From Hyphomonas polymorpha PS728 (GTDB taxonomy: Bacteria > Pseudomonadota > Alphaproteobacteria > Caulobacterales > Hyphomonadaceae): a DNA stretch of 64,000 nucleotides. The notes under the pieces were generated by a model that saw nothing but the letters and a program-made list of their open reading frames with translations, made no database searches and had not been told where the DNA came from. Position 1 is the first letter of the stretch; every line of letters starts with the position of its first letter. Below are positions 46,648 through 54,637 of the stretch, one piece after another. Made by a program: the position numbers and the translations under genes. The stretch covers positions 1 through 64,000 of the forward strand of contig NZ_ARYM01000007.1 in assembly GCF_000685315.1 (NCBI RefSeq), given 5' to 3'.

Positions 46648-46763
46648 AGCCCCTCTCCCTTGGGAGAGGGGTTGGGGTGAGGGGGCACTCCATGTCAGCC
46701 AAGGGCAGCGGGAGAGGTTGCTCCCCCTCATCCCCAACCCCTTCTCCCTCGGGAGAAGGGGCT
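46648..46763. repeat. Large palindromic intergenic repeat between rsmA and gmk
   Basis: The left arm (46648-46685) and right arm (46723-46763) are imperfect reverse complements over about 40 bases. Each arm also folds on itself: CCCCTCTCCC/GGGAGAGGGG on the left, CCCCTTCTCCC/GGGAGAAGGGG on the right. It fills the gap between convergent genes and can act as a two-way terminator. It resembles dispersed repeats seen in many GC-rich proteobacterial genomes. Confidence 0.75.
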
Positions 46764-46769
46764 ACTACG

Positions 46770-47423
46770 CTAAGCCTCGCCCAACAGCGCCCGCACATGG
46801 TCTTCCAGATCCAGCTGGCGCAGGCGCTTCAAACGCTCCGTAAGCAGAATACGCTTCAGCCGCTGATACGCCACTTCCAGCTTGTCATTGACGATCACAT
46901 AGTCATAGCGCCGCCAGTGCATGATCTCGCGCTTGGCGTCGTCCATGCGGCGGGTCACCATTTCCGGGGTTGAGCCTTCCCGGCCCATCAGCCGTTCCTG
47001 CAGCGCCTCGATGCTCGGTGGCAGGATGAACACCGACACCACATCATTCGGCATCTGGTCGTGCAGCGCGTCGGCGCCCTGCCAGTCCACATCGAACAGC
47101 ACGTCCTCGCCCGCCTCAAGCCGGGCCACCGTATCCGCCTTCGGCGTGCCGTAATGCTTGTCGAACACCTGCGCCCATTCAAGGAACTCACGCCCCTCGA
47201 TCATCTTCTGAAACGCTTCGGGCGTCTTGAAGTAATAGTCCTTCCCGTCCACCTCATTCGGCCGCGGCGGGCGTGTGGTCGCCGAAACCGACAGCTTCAC
47301 ATCGCTGAACTCGTCCAGCAGCATCTTTGACAGCGTGGTCTTGCCCGCGCCCGACGGGCTCGACAGCACCAGCATCAGCCCGCGCCGGTGGCCGCTGTCC
47401 TTGGGATGTCCGCTATTCGACAT
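46770..47423 (-). CDS. gmk: Guanylate kinase
   Basis: 217 residues. The P-loop LSSPSGAGKTTLSKML is at about residues 20-35. The GMP-binding segment SVSATTRPPRPNEVDGKDYYF and DVDWQGADAL follow, then FILPPSIEALQERL in the lid region. It phosphorylates GMP to GDP. It is the last gene of the fabD-to-gmk run on the minus strand and overlaps yicC by 11 bases (47413-47423). Confidence 0.97.
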   Translation of the reverse strand: MSNSGHPKDSGHRRGLMLVLSSPSGAGKTTLSKMLLDEFSDVKLSVSATTRPPRPNEVDGKDYYFKTPEAFQKMIEGREFLEWAQVFDKHYGTPKADTVARLEAGEDVLFDVDWQGADALHDQMPNDVVSVFILPPSIEALQERLMGREGSTPEMVTRRMDDAKREIMHWRRYDYVIVNDKLEVAYQRLKRILLTERLKRLRQLDLEDHVRALLGEA

Positions 47424-48297
47424 TGGCCGATTGCTCCTTGAACTGGTCGATCACCCCTTTGAGGCCAAGGCCGGCATTCGTCAAATCGAGGCTCAGGGAT
47501 TTCGAGCAGAGCGTATTGGCTTCCCGGTTCAGCTCCTGCGCCAGGAAGTCCAGCTTCCGCCCGGCAGGCGAGCCCGCTTGCAGTAGCTCCCGGCCCGTCT
47601 TGATATGCGCCGCCAGCCGGTCCAGCTCCTCACGCACATCCGCCTTCGCCGCCGACAGGGCCACTTCCGCCGCATAGCGCTCGGCGTCCACCCGGCCTTC
47701 CCGGTCAAGGTCTTCCAGCTGCTTGGTCAGCTTCGCGCGGATCAGGTCCGGCTGCGCGCCCGCAAACGTCTCCGCCACGCCAGTCAGCCGCTCCATCTCG
47801 TTCAGAAGATCGCCGAGCAGCACCGCCAGCGACGCGCCCTCGGCCCGGCGCCCCTCGGCCAGCCCGTCCAGCGCCTCGCCCGCTGCCGCTGCCAGCAGGG
47901 CAATCGCTGCCTCATCCATCACATCCCGCGTGGAGGTCGCGCCTGCATCCACCACGCCCTTCACGGCCATCAGCGTCGCAATCGCTTCGGACGAAAGCTC
48001 GCGGCCCGAAACCTTGCGCGCCGCCTGCGCCAGGTCGGCCAGCAGCGCCTCATTGATCACGGCCGTTGCGCCAGACGCTGCCAGCTCTATCCGCAGGCCC
48101 ACCTGAAGCGAACCGCGATTGAACCGCGCCGCCGCCATGGCCTTCACCTCCCGCTCCAGCGCCTCGGCGCCCGGAGGCACATTCACCCGCACATCCAGAG
48201 AGCGGCCATTGACGCTTTTGGCTTCCCAGGCCCAGCCGCCCCAGGCCGCTTCGCCCGTCACGCGGGCAAACCCCGTCATCCCCGACAATGTGCCCAT
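47413..48297 (-). CDS. yicC: YicC-family endoribonuclease
   Basis: 294 residues, usual length. The family N-terminus SGMTGFARVTGEAAWGGWAWEAKSVNGRSLDVRVNVP and C-terminal GRKLDFLAQELNREANTLCSKSLSLDLTNAGLGLKGVIDQFKEQSANVE (DUF1732) are clear. E. coli YicC and Bacillus YloC cleave RNA as ring-shaped hexamers, and YicC influences small RNA turnover. The start codon shares one base with the mltG stop (TGATG), and the 3' end overlaps gmk. Confidence 0.94.
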   Translation of the reverse strand: MGTLSGMTGFARVTGEAAWGGWAWEAKSVNGRSLDVRVNVPPGAEALEREVKAMAAARFNRGSLQVGLRIELAASGATAVINEALLADLAQAARKVSGRELSSEAIATLMAVKGVVDAGATSTRDVMDEAAIALLAAAAGEALDGLAEGRRAEGASLAVLLGDLLNEMERLTGVAETFAGAQPDLIRAKLTKQLEDLDREGRVDAERYAAEVALSAAKADVREELDRLAAHIKTGRELLQAGSPAGRKLDFLAQELNREANTLCSKSLSLDLTNAGLGLKGVIDQFKEQSANVE

Positions 48298-49334
48298 CAG
48301 TTCGACCGCTCCCGTTCGATTTCCTTGCGCTCATAAGCGCGGTAAGCCGCAACATTGCGGTTATGCTCGGCCAGCGTTTTGGCAAAGAGATGCCCGCCTT
48401 TGCCGTCCGCCACAAAAAACAGATATTCCGTATCCGGAGGATTCAGAACCGCCGCAATCGCCTCCCGCCCCGGATTGCAGATCGGCGTCTTCGGCAGGCC
48501 GTCAATCTGATAGGTGTTCCATTCGGTATGCCGGTCGATCTCTGAACGGAACAATGTGCGGCGCTGCCCCTTGGCGTTGTAAAGCGGCTCGCCCTGCGAA
48601 ATGCCATAGATGATCGTCGGGTCGCTCTGCAGGCGCATCCCCTTTTTGAGGCGCGTGGTGAAGAGGGCGGCAATCTCGTCGCGCTCCTCCGCAATACCGG
48701 TTTCCTTCTCCACGATGGAAGCCAGGATCACCGCCTCATAGGGCGTCTCCAGCAGCAGGCCCTCGGCGCGCTGGGGCCAGAGTTCCGCCAGCACATCGGC
48801 CTGCGCCTTCTGGACCTTCTCGATCAGCTGCTGGCGCGTCATGCCGCGGTGGAAAAGATAGGTATCCGGAAGAAGCGTGCCCTCCTCCGGCAACACTTCG
48901 GGCATCTCGCCCACCAGCGTTTCATCCGCCTCGATGATGCGCAGAAGCTGCGCCGTGGTACGCCCCTCCGGCAGCGTGATCCGGTGGAGAATGGAGCGGC
49001 CCTCGGTGAGCACCGTCAGAACGCCGGCCATGCTGATGCCGGGATCGAGGATATACTCGCCCGCCTTCACATGCGTGGCCGTGCCCTGCATTTCGTGGTC
49101 GATCCGGTTCTTGAGCAGAAGGACGCGGTCATCCTTGATGACGCCTTCTGCCTCCAGCCGGGCGGCCACCGCCGTCAGCGTGTCGCCCTCTGTCACCATG
49201 AAGACGATCTCGTCCTGCAGGGGCCCGGGCCGCGTCATTTCATTGTTGATCCATACCCAACCGGCCACGAGGGCTGCCGCCGCAATGAATGCGAGCACAA
49301 ACACCCAGGCAAAGAGCGTTCTAAGGAATCCCAT
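48297..49334 (-). CDS. mltG: Endolytic murein transglycosylase MltG
   Basis: 345 residues. A single N-terminal transmembrane anchor (FAWVFVLAFIAAAALVAGWVW) is followed by a LysM-like region (VTEGDTLTAVAARLEAEGV) and the YceG catalytic domain with ASIVEKETGIAEERDEIAALF (catalytic Glu) and LQSDPTIIYGISQG. It cuts nascent glycan strands to set their length. It lies downstream of fabF, separated by 202 bases that include a terminator, so some independent expression is likely. Confidence 0.95.
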   Translation of the reverse strand: MGFLRTLFAWVFVLAFIAAAALVAGWVWINNEMTRPGPLQDEIVFMVTEGDTLTAVAARLEAEGVIKDDRVLLLKNRIDHEMQGTATHVKAGEYILDPGISMAGVLTVLTEGRSILHRITLPEGRTTAQLLRIIEADETLVGEMPEVLPEEGTLLPDTYLFHRGMTRQQLIEKVQKAQADVLAELWPQRAEGLLLETPYEAVILASIVEKETGIAEERDEIAALFTTRLKKGMRLQSDPTIIYGISQGEPLYNAKGQRRTLFRSEIDRHTEWNTYQIDGLPKTPICNPGREAIAAVLNPPDTEYLFFVADGKGGHLFAKTLAEHNRNVAAYRAYERKEIERERSN

Positions 49335-49470
49335 GCAGGCCTCTTGTTAGCGTGTCCCAGCGCGGAGTTCTAACCCGGCCAGATGGCTGGCGAAAAGCAT
49401 ACTCCGCAGCCGGATCAGGCAATAACCGATATGTCATGAACCTTGCCATGAGTCGCCGCGCTGTCAGGGA

Positions 49471-49504
49471 AAATGAAAAACCGCCGGCTTCACAGCCAGC
49501 GGTT
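49471..49504 (-). terminator. Intrinsic terminator downstream of fabF
   Basis: The arms 49479-49489 and 49494-49504 (one mismatch) enclose a 4-nt loop. On the minus strand the stem is followed by TTTTTCATTTTCC. This would end most fabF transcription before mltG. Confidence 0.8.
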
Positions 49505-49536
49505 CATTAGAATGCGTCAGACACTCGCGCGAGGCG

Positions 49537-50823
49537 TTAGTCGACCTTGCGCAGCACCAGCGAGGCGTTTGTACCGCCAAAACCGAAGCTGTTGGACATC
49601 GCGGCGCGCACCTGGCCCTTCTTGGCCTTGTGCGGGATGAGGTCGATCACCGTCTCGAAGCTCGGATTGTCGAGGTTCAGCGTCGGCGGCATCACCTGAT
49701 CGCGAATCGCCAGCGCGCAGAACGCCGCCTCAATCGCGCCGGCCGCGCCGAGCAGGTGGCCAACGGCCGATTTGGTGGAAGACATCGAGATGTTCTTGGC
49801 GTGATCACCGAAGGCCCGCTCCACCGCGCCCGCTTCGCCCTCATCGCCTTTCGGCGTGGAGGTGCCGTGGGCGTTCACATAGTCGATCTCCGAAGGGTCG
49901 ATCTTTGCGTTCTTCAGCGCCATCTTCATGGCGCGGTAGCCGCCCTCGGCGCCTTCGGCAGGGGCCGTGATATGGTAGGCATCGCCCGTCAGGCCATAGC
50001 CGATCACTTCGGCATAGATCTTCGCGCCGCGTTTCTTGGCGTGCTCATACTCTTCGAGCACCAGAACGGCAGCGCCTTCGCCCATCACAAAGCCATCGCG
50101 GTCCTTGTCATAGGGGCGCGAGGCCTTTTCGGGCGTGTCATTGAAATTGGTGGACATCGCCTTGGCCGCGCAGAAGCCGGCAATGCCGATGCGGCCGATC
50201 ACGGCTTCAGCACCGCCCGCCAGCATGACATCGGCATCGCCATACTGAATCAGACGGGCAGAATCGCCGATGGCGTGGGCCCCGGTTGCGCAGGCCGTCA
50301 CCACCGAATGGTTGGGGCCTTTCAGGCCGTGGCGGATGGACACCTGCCCGGAGGCCAGGTTGATCAGCGACGACGGAATGAAGAACGGGCTGACCTTGCG
50401 CGGGCCATGCTCGTGCAGCGTGATCGCCGTATCGTAGATCGATTCCAGGCCACCGATGCCCGAGCCGATCATGACGCCGGAACGTTCCTTTTCCTCTTCG
50501 GTCTCCGGCTTCCAGCCGGAATCCTCAAGGGCTTCGTCCGCCGCGGCGATCCCGTAAAGAATGAATTCGTCGATCCGGCGCTGCTCCTTGGCGGAGAGCA
50601 CCTTGTCTGGATCGAAAGCGTGCGGATCGCCAGCCCCGCCCCCGCGGCCAGAAGCCCACGGAACCTGGAAAGCAATCTTGCACGGCATGTCGGACGCATC
50701 GAAGGCGTCAATCTTGCCTGCTCCGGATTTACCGGCAATCAGCCGCTCCCAGGTGGCCTCACGGCCATTGGCTAGCGGTGAAACGATACCGATACCGGTA
50801 ATGACGACTCGACGCTCCGACAT
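49537..50823 (-). CDS. fabF: Beta-ketoacyl-ACP synthase II FabF
   Basis: 428 residues. The Cys-His-His condensing triad is intact: Cys178 (VVTACATGAHAIG), His319 (NAHGTSTPKGD) and His356 (KSAVGHLLGAAGA). The N-terminus RRVVITGIGIVSPLANG is canonical. It elongates acyl-ACP with malonyl-ACP in type II fatty acid synthesis. It starts 15 bases after the acpP stop, so both are in one transcript. Confidence 0.97.
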   Translation of the reverse strand: MSERRVVITGIGIVSPLANGREATWERLIAGKSGAGKIDAFDASDMPCKIAFQVPWASGRGGGAGDPHAFDPDKVLSAKEQRRIDEFILYGIAAADEALEDSGWKPETEEEKERSGVMIGSGIGGLESIYDTAITLHEHGPRKVSPFFIPSSLINLASGQVSIRHGLKGPNHSVVTACATGAHAIGDSARLIQYGDADVMLAGGAEAVIGRIGIAGFCAAKAMSTNFNDTPEKASRPYDKDRDGFVMGEGAAVLVLEEYEHAKKRGAKIYAEVIGYGLTGDAYHITAPAEGAEGGYRAMKMALKNAKIDPSEIDYVNAHGTSTPKGDEGEAGAVERAFGDHAKNISMSSTKSAVGHLLGAAGAIEAAFCALAIRDQVMPPTLNLDNPSFETVIDLIPHKAKKGQVRAAMSNSFGFGGTNASLVLRKVD

Positions 50824-50838
50824 ACTTGGCCCCGCGTC

Positions 50839-51072
50839 TTAGACGTGAGCCTTGATGTGCGAGACGGCGTCACCGACCGAACGGATCGACTCTTGCACGT
50901 CATCGGGGATCTCGATGTTGAACTCTTCTTCAAAAGCCATCACGAGTTCGACGAGGTCCAGCGAGTCTGCACCCAGGTCATCGATGAAGCTTGCGCTTTC
51001 CACGACCTTGTCAGCATCCACGTCGAGGTTCTCGACTACGATTTTCTTCACACGTTCAAAAACGTCAGACAT
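50839..51072 (-). CDS. acpP: Acyl carrier protein
   Basis: 77 residues from ATG 51072, behind GAGAGG; an in-frame extension to 51141 is not credible. Ser37 in [15 protein letters not shown] is the phosphopantetheine site. The sequence is typically acidic. It shuttles acyl chains for FabD, FabG and FabF, all encoded alongside. The 113 bases between it and fabG may hold its own promoter, as acpP is often expressed at higher levels than its neighbours. Confidence 0.98.
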   Translation of the reverse strand: MSDVFERVKKIVVENLDVDADKVVESASFIDDLGADSLDLVELVMAFEEEFNIEIPDDVQESIRSVGDAVSHIKAHV

Positions 51073-51185
51073 GAATACCTCTCTCGATATGTCTGATGAC
51101 TGGTCCTCATGCGAACCATTGGTGTTGCGCCTAGCACACACTACGGATGAGCGCCAAGCCCTAGTCTGATGCCCTACTGCTGGGC

Positions 51186-51923
51186 TTAAATCATTGCCAT
51201 GCCGCCATTTACGTGCAGCGTCTGGCCGGTGACATAAGCCGCTTCATTCGAAGCAAGATACACTGCTGCTGCAGCAATGTCGCCGCCTGCCCCGAGCCTT
51301 CCGGCAGGAATCTGCCCCAAAAGCGCCGTTTTCTGGGCTTCCGGCAGCACATCCGTCATGGGCGATTCGATGAATCCGGGGGCAATCGTGTTCGCCGTAA
51401 TGCCGCGCGAGGCGACCTCCTGGGCGATCGATTTGGTAAAGCCGATCATGCCCGCCTTGGAGGCACAATAATTTGTCTGTCCGGGATTCCCCGTAACCCC
51501 GACAACCGAGGTGATTCCGATGATGCGGCCATGGCGGCGCTTCATCATTCCCCTCACAGCTGATTTGGTCAGCCGGAAATAGCTTCCCAGGTTAACATTG
51601 ATCACGTCGCTCCAGTCCTCATCCTTCATCTGGATGAGCAGCTTGTCGCGGGTGATGCCGGCATTCGCCACCAGAATGTCCAGCGGGCCGATGGCGGCCT
51701 CTGCCTGGCCCACCAGCGCGTCCACGGCGGCCGGATCAGACAGGTTGCAGGGCACAATCGCCGTCTCGCCCTTCAGGGTAGATGCCACTTCCTGCAGCAC
51801 CGCTTCGCGCGTGCCAGAAAGGGCCACCTTGGCGCCTGCCTCGGACAGGGCCTGCGCAATCGCCCGGCCAATACCACCCGAAGCGCCTGTAACGAGGGCC
51901 GTGCGGCCCGTAAGGTCAAACAT
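51186..51923 (-). CDS. fabG: 3-oxoacyl-ACP reductase FabG
   Basis: 245 residues. The cofactor motif TGASGGIG (12-19), NAG in VANAGITRD, and the catalytic set Ser139, Tyr152, Lys156 ([16 protein letters not shown]) are all present. The C-terminus [15 protein letters not shown] is characteristic of FabG. It performs the first reduction of the elongation cycle with NADPH. A 51-codon gene ends 3 bases upstream of its start. Confidence 0.97.
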   Translation of the reverse strand: MFDLTGRTALVTGASGGIGRAIAQALSEAGAKVALSGTREAVLQEVASTLKGETAIVPCNLSDPAAVDALVGQAEAAIGPLDILVANAGITRDKLLIQMKDEDWSDVINVNLGSYFRLTKSAVRGMMKRRHGRIIGITSVVGVTGNPGQTNYCASKAGMIGFTKSIAQEVASRGITANTIAPGFIESPMTDVLPEAQKTALLGQIPAGRLGAGGDIAAAAVYLASNEAAYVTGQTLHVNGGMAMI

Positions 51924-51926
51924 GGT

Positions 51927-52082
51927 CTAGTTTTCCTTGTCCTGCTGCCAGTATTCCTCGGGAGAAATTCTGGGCGCCTTGTTCTTTCTGTGCCGCCGAT
52001 AAAGCTCCAGCGCTACCAGAAGGACGACAAACAGGAAAACATAGGTCCTGAAATCGCCAAACAGCAGCCGCGCAAGCTCCAT
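51927..52082 (-). CDS. Small membrane protein (51 residues) between fabD and fabG
   Basis: ATG 52082 begins five bases after the fabD stop and the frame ends three bases before fabG, so it fills the gap exactly. The protein has a short start (MELARLLFGDFR), one transmembrane segment (TYVFLFVVLLVALELY) and a cytoplasmic basic stretch (RRHRKNKAPR). An acidic end with PEEYWQQDKEN follows. The positive-inside pattern and snug operon fit support a real gene. I do not recognise the family. It could be a membrane anchor or small regulator tied to lipid synthesis, but nothing proves that. Confidence 0.7.
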   Translation of the reverse strand: MELARLLFGDFRTYVFLFVVLLVALELYRRHRKNKAPRISPEEYWQQDKEN

Positions 52083-52087
52083 ACGTC

Positions 52088-53038
52088 TCAGCCCCCTTTG
52101 ATCGCTTTCGCGAAGGCTTCCAGATCCTCGGGCGTGCCGAGGGTGAGGCCGTTCAGTGACTTCTCGATCCGGCGCTGCATGACCGTCAGCACCTTGCCAG
52201 CCCCGGCTTCCCCTGTCGTGGTGACGCCCTGGCTGACCATATACTGCACGCTCTCGGTCCAGCGAACCCGGCCGGTCACCTGTTTTACGAGATTCTGGCG
52301 GATCGTCTCGGGGTCAGTGACAGCGCTCGCCATGACGTTTGCCACCAGCGGCACCACCGGCGCCTTGATCTCTGCGTCCGCCAGCGCCGCCGCCATGGCG
52401 TCCGCCGCCGGCTGCATCAGCCCGCAATGGAAGGGGGCAGACACGTTCAGCGCCATCGCCTTCTTCACGCCATTGCCCTGCGCCCAGGCCACGGCCGCAT
52501 CAATCGCCGCCTTGCTGCCGGAAATCACCAGCTGGCCGGGGGCGTTGTCATTGGCAATGTCGCACACCCCACCCGTCTCGCGGCCCGCCTTGCAGGCGGC
52601 TTCCGCCTGGTCGTAGTCGGCGCCCAGCAGCGCCGCCATGGCGCCCTGGCCCGGCTGCACGGCCGATTGCATGGCATTGCCCCGGATGCGCAAGAGGCGC
52701 GCGGTGTCCGCCACGCTGATCGATCCTGCCGATGCCAGCGCCGAATACTCGCCCAGAGAATGCCCGGCCACAAAGGCGGCATCCTTCGCCGAAATCCCGA
52801 AACCGGCCTCCAGCGCCCGCATCGCGGCCACAGAATGGGCCATCAGGGCGGGCTGGGTGTTGGCGGTGAGCGTCAGCTCGGCAATATCGCCTTCCCACAT
52901 CAGGGTGGACAGCTTCTGGCCCAGCGCCTCGTCAACTTCGTCAAACACGGCTTTTGCCGCGGGGAAGGCCTCGGCCAGCGCCTTGCCCATGCCAATTTCC
53001 TGGCTGCCCTGTCCGGGAAAAATGAATGCGAGGGTCAT
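52088..53038 (-). CDS. fabD: Malonyl-CoA:ACP transacylase FabD
   Basis: 316 residues. The N-terminus FIFPGQGSQEIGMGK and active-site AGHSLGEYSAL (Ser94) are typical. The catalytic His is expected in the NVSAPFHCGLM segment near residue 200. It transfers malonyl groups onto ACP. It is the first gene of the minus-strand fatty acid cluster and is divergent from rpsF. Confidence 0.97.
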   Translation of the reverse strand: MTLAFIFPGQGSQEIGMGKALAEAFPAAKAVFDEVDEALGQKLSTLMWEGDIAELTLTANTQPALMAHSVAAMRALEAGFGISAKDAAFVAGHSLGEYSALASAGSISVADTARLLRIRGNAMQSAVQPGQGAMAALLGADYDQAEAACKAGRETGGVCDIANDNAPGQLVISGSKAAIDAAVAWAQGNGVKKAMALNVSAPFHCGLMQPAADAMAAALADAEIKAPVVPLVANVMASAVTDPETIRQNLVKQVTGRVRWTESVQYMVSQGVTTTGEAGAGKVLTVMQRRIEKSLNGLTLGTPEDLEAFAKAIKGG

Positions 53039-53100
53039 GTTCGCCCTGTCTCCCTAGTTTTCCGGCGTGCCTAAAGCGCGTCCCCGGCGCATGCAAGCGC

Positions 53101-53129
53101 TTGAATTTTCCACAAGGATAGGCTTAAGA
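53101..53129 (+). promoter_or_regulatory. Candidate promoter of the rpsF-rpsR-rplI operon
   Basis: TTGAAT (53101-53106) and TTAAGA (53124-53129) are spaced by 17 bases in the fabD/rpsF divergent region, 120 to 150 bases upstream of rpsF. A small hairpin (ACCGG/CCGGT at 53164-53179) lies in the leader. An S6:S18 autoregulatory structure is possible here but could not be confirmed by eye. Confidence 0.4.
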
Positions 53130-53251
53130 GCGCCTCTTCACAGCAAGGTGCGGTCCTCAAGTCACCGGAATGAGCCGGTAAAAGAGGGGCCATCACTGGA
53201 AGAGTTTCCCGCTCCCCGGTGCCGCATCTTCGTAATTTTGGGAATGAAAAC

Positions 53252-53590
53252 ATGGCACTGTACGAGCATGTCGTGATCACACGGCCTGATATCTCGCCCG
53301 CCCAGGTTGAATCCTTCATCGAAGAGATTTCCACCTTCCTCAAGGAAAAAGGCGCAACTGTCGGCAAGACCGAGTATTGGGGCCTTCGCAGCCTCGCTTA
53401 CCCGATCAAGAAACAGCGCAAGGGTCACTACTCCCTGCTCAACATCGACGGCCCTGCCGATGCGATTCATGAGCTGGAGCGCCGCCAGCGCATCTCCGAA
53501 GACGTGATGCGCTACATGACCGTCCGCGTTGAAACGCTGAGCGACGAGCCTTCGCCGGTTCTCTCTCGCAAAGAACGCCGCCGCGACTAA
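53252..53590 (+). CDS. rpsF: Ribosomal protein S6
   Basis: 112 residues from ATG 53252, which starts the canonical MALYEHVVITRPD; upstream in-frame codons to 53219 are leader. YWGLRSLAYPIKKQRKGHY is the conserved core, and the tail is basic (SRKERRRD). It binds S18 on the 30S platform. It is followed after 21 bases by rpsR. Confidence 0.98.
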   Translation: MALYEHVVITRPDISPAQVESFIEEISTFLKEKGATVGKTEYWGLRSLAYPIKKQRKGHYSLLNIDGPADAIHELERRQRISEDVMRYMTVRVETLSDEPSPVLSRKERRRD

Positions 53591-53611
53591 CCCGGCAGGA
53601 GGACAGATCAC

Positions 53612-53869
53612 ATGGCACAGAAAATCAACATCACGAACATTCCTGCCCGCCGCCCGTTCGGACGCCGCCGCAAGGTGGACCCGTTTACCGGCCAGAACGC
53701 TCAGGAAATCGACTACAAAGACGTGAAGCTGCTTCAGCGCTACATCTCTGAAAAAGGGAAAATCGTGCCGAGCCGCATCACGGCTGTAAACCTCAAGAAC
53801 CAGCGCAAGCTTGCCCAGGCGATCAAACGCGCCCGCATGCTGGCCCTGATTCCGTTTGAAGTGAAGTAA
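53612..53869 (+). CDS. rpsR: Ribosomal protein S18
   Basis: 85 residues. [12 protein letters not shown], then [26 protein letters not shown] and [21 protein letters not shown], the usual S18 sequence. AGGAGGACAG precedes the ATG. S18 pairs with S6, encoded upstream. rplI begins 12 bases later. Confidence 0.98.
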   Translation: MAQKINITNIPARRPFGRRRKVDPFTGQNAQEIDYKDVKLLQRYISEKGKIVPSRITAVNLKNQRKLAQAIKRARMLALIPFEVK

Positions 53870-53881
53870 GGAGAGACCCCC

Positions 53882-54466
53882 ATGCAAGTCATTCTCCTTG
53901 AGCGCATCGACCGCCTCGGCAAGATCGGTGACGAAGTCCGCGTCAAGAACGGCTTCGCGCGCAACTTCCTCATCCCGCAAGGCAAGGCCCTCATCGCCAA
54001 CGACAAGAATCGCAAGCGGTTCGAAGTCGAGCGTGAAGCCATCGAAGCCCGCAACGCCGCTGCCCGCGACGCTGCCCAGACCGAAGCGGAAAAACTCGAA
54101 GGCGCAACCTTCGTGCTGATCCGTCAGGCTGGCGAAACCGGCCAGCTCTACGGGTCTGTTTCGGCCCGCGACGTCGCAGAAGCTGCTGAAGCTGCCGGCT
54201 ACAAGGTCGACCGCGCTGCGGTCCGCCTCGACAAGCCGATCAAGGCTATCGGCATCTCCGAAGTATCCGTCCGCCTGCACGCTGAAGTCAGCGTGAAAGT
54301 CCAGGTGAACGTGGCCCGTTCGACCGAAGAAGCCGAGCGTCAGGAAAAAGGCGAGGACATCGTCGCTGCCCTGGCCGCTGCCAACCAGGCTCAGGCCGAT
54401 GAGCAGGCCGGCGAACTCGCCGCTGCCGCTGCCGAGCGCGCCGAACTGGGTGGCGACGAAGAGTAA
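53882..54466 (+). CDS. rplI: Ribosomal protein L9 with an Ala-rich C-terminal extension
   Basis: 194 residues, about 45 longer than the E. coli protein. The N-terminal domain (MQVILLERIDRLGKIGDEVRVKNGFARNFLIPQGKA), the connecting helix and the C-terminal domain (LYGSVSARDVAEA to VSVRLHAEVSVKVQVNV) are normal. The extra tail is Ala/Glu/Gln-rich and probably helical or disordered, a feature shared with several alphaproteobacterial L9 proteins. The operon ends at the strong terminator 54496-54525. Confidence 0.97.
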   Translation: MQVILLERIDRLGKIGDEVRVKNGFARNFLIPQGKALIANDKNRKRFEVEREAIEARNAAARDAAQTEAEKLEGATFVLIRQAGETGQLYGSVSARDVAEAAEAAGYKVDRAAVRLDKPIKAIGISEVSVRLHAEVSVKVQVNVARSTEEAERQEKGEDIVAALAAANQAQADEQAGELAAAAAERAELGGDEE

Positions 54467-54495
54467 TCTTCGCCAGCCTTCCAGCACACAATCAG

Positions 54496-54525
54496 AAACG
54501 GCGGCTCTCACGGGCCGCCGTTTTT
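54496..54525 (+). terminator. Intrinsic terminator after rplI
   Basis: AAACGGCGGC (54496-54505) pairs perfectly with 54514-54523 around an 8-nt loop TCTCACGG, followed by a T run. It closes the ribosomal protein operon before dnaB. Its stem-loop resembles the one at 8127-8152. Confidence 0.92.
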
Positions 54526-54637
54526 CTTTGGTCAGAAGGCTGGGGATGAGACCCGGGAATTTGCGCCCAGTCTGCTTCGGCGAGTCGCAAAACGAACCCG
54601 GTTCGTTATAGTAAACGTTTGCGCCACGGGGGTGCCC

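Noticed and set aside
53130-53251. S6:S18-binding leader structure before rpsF
   Set aside because: Small hairpins exist, but the conserved CCG bulge arrangement could not be established by eye. A covariance-model search for the S6:S18 motif would decide.
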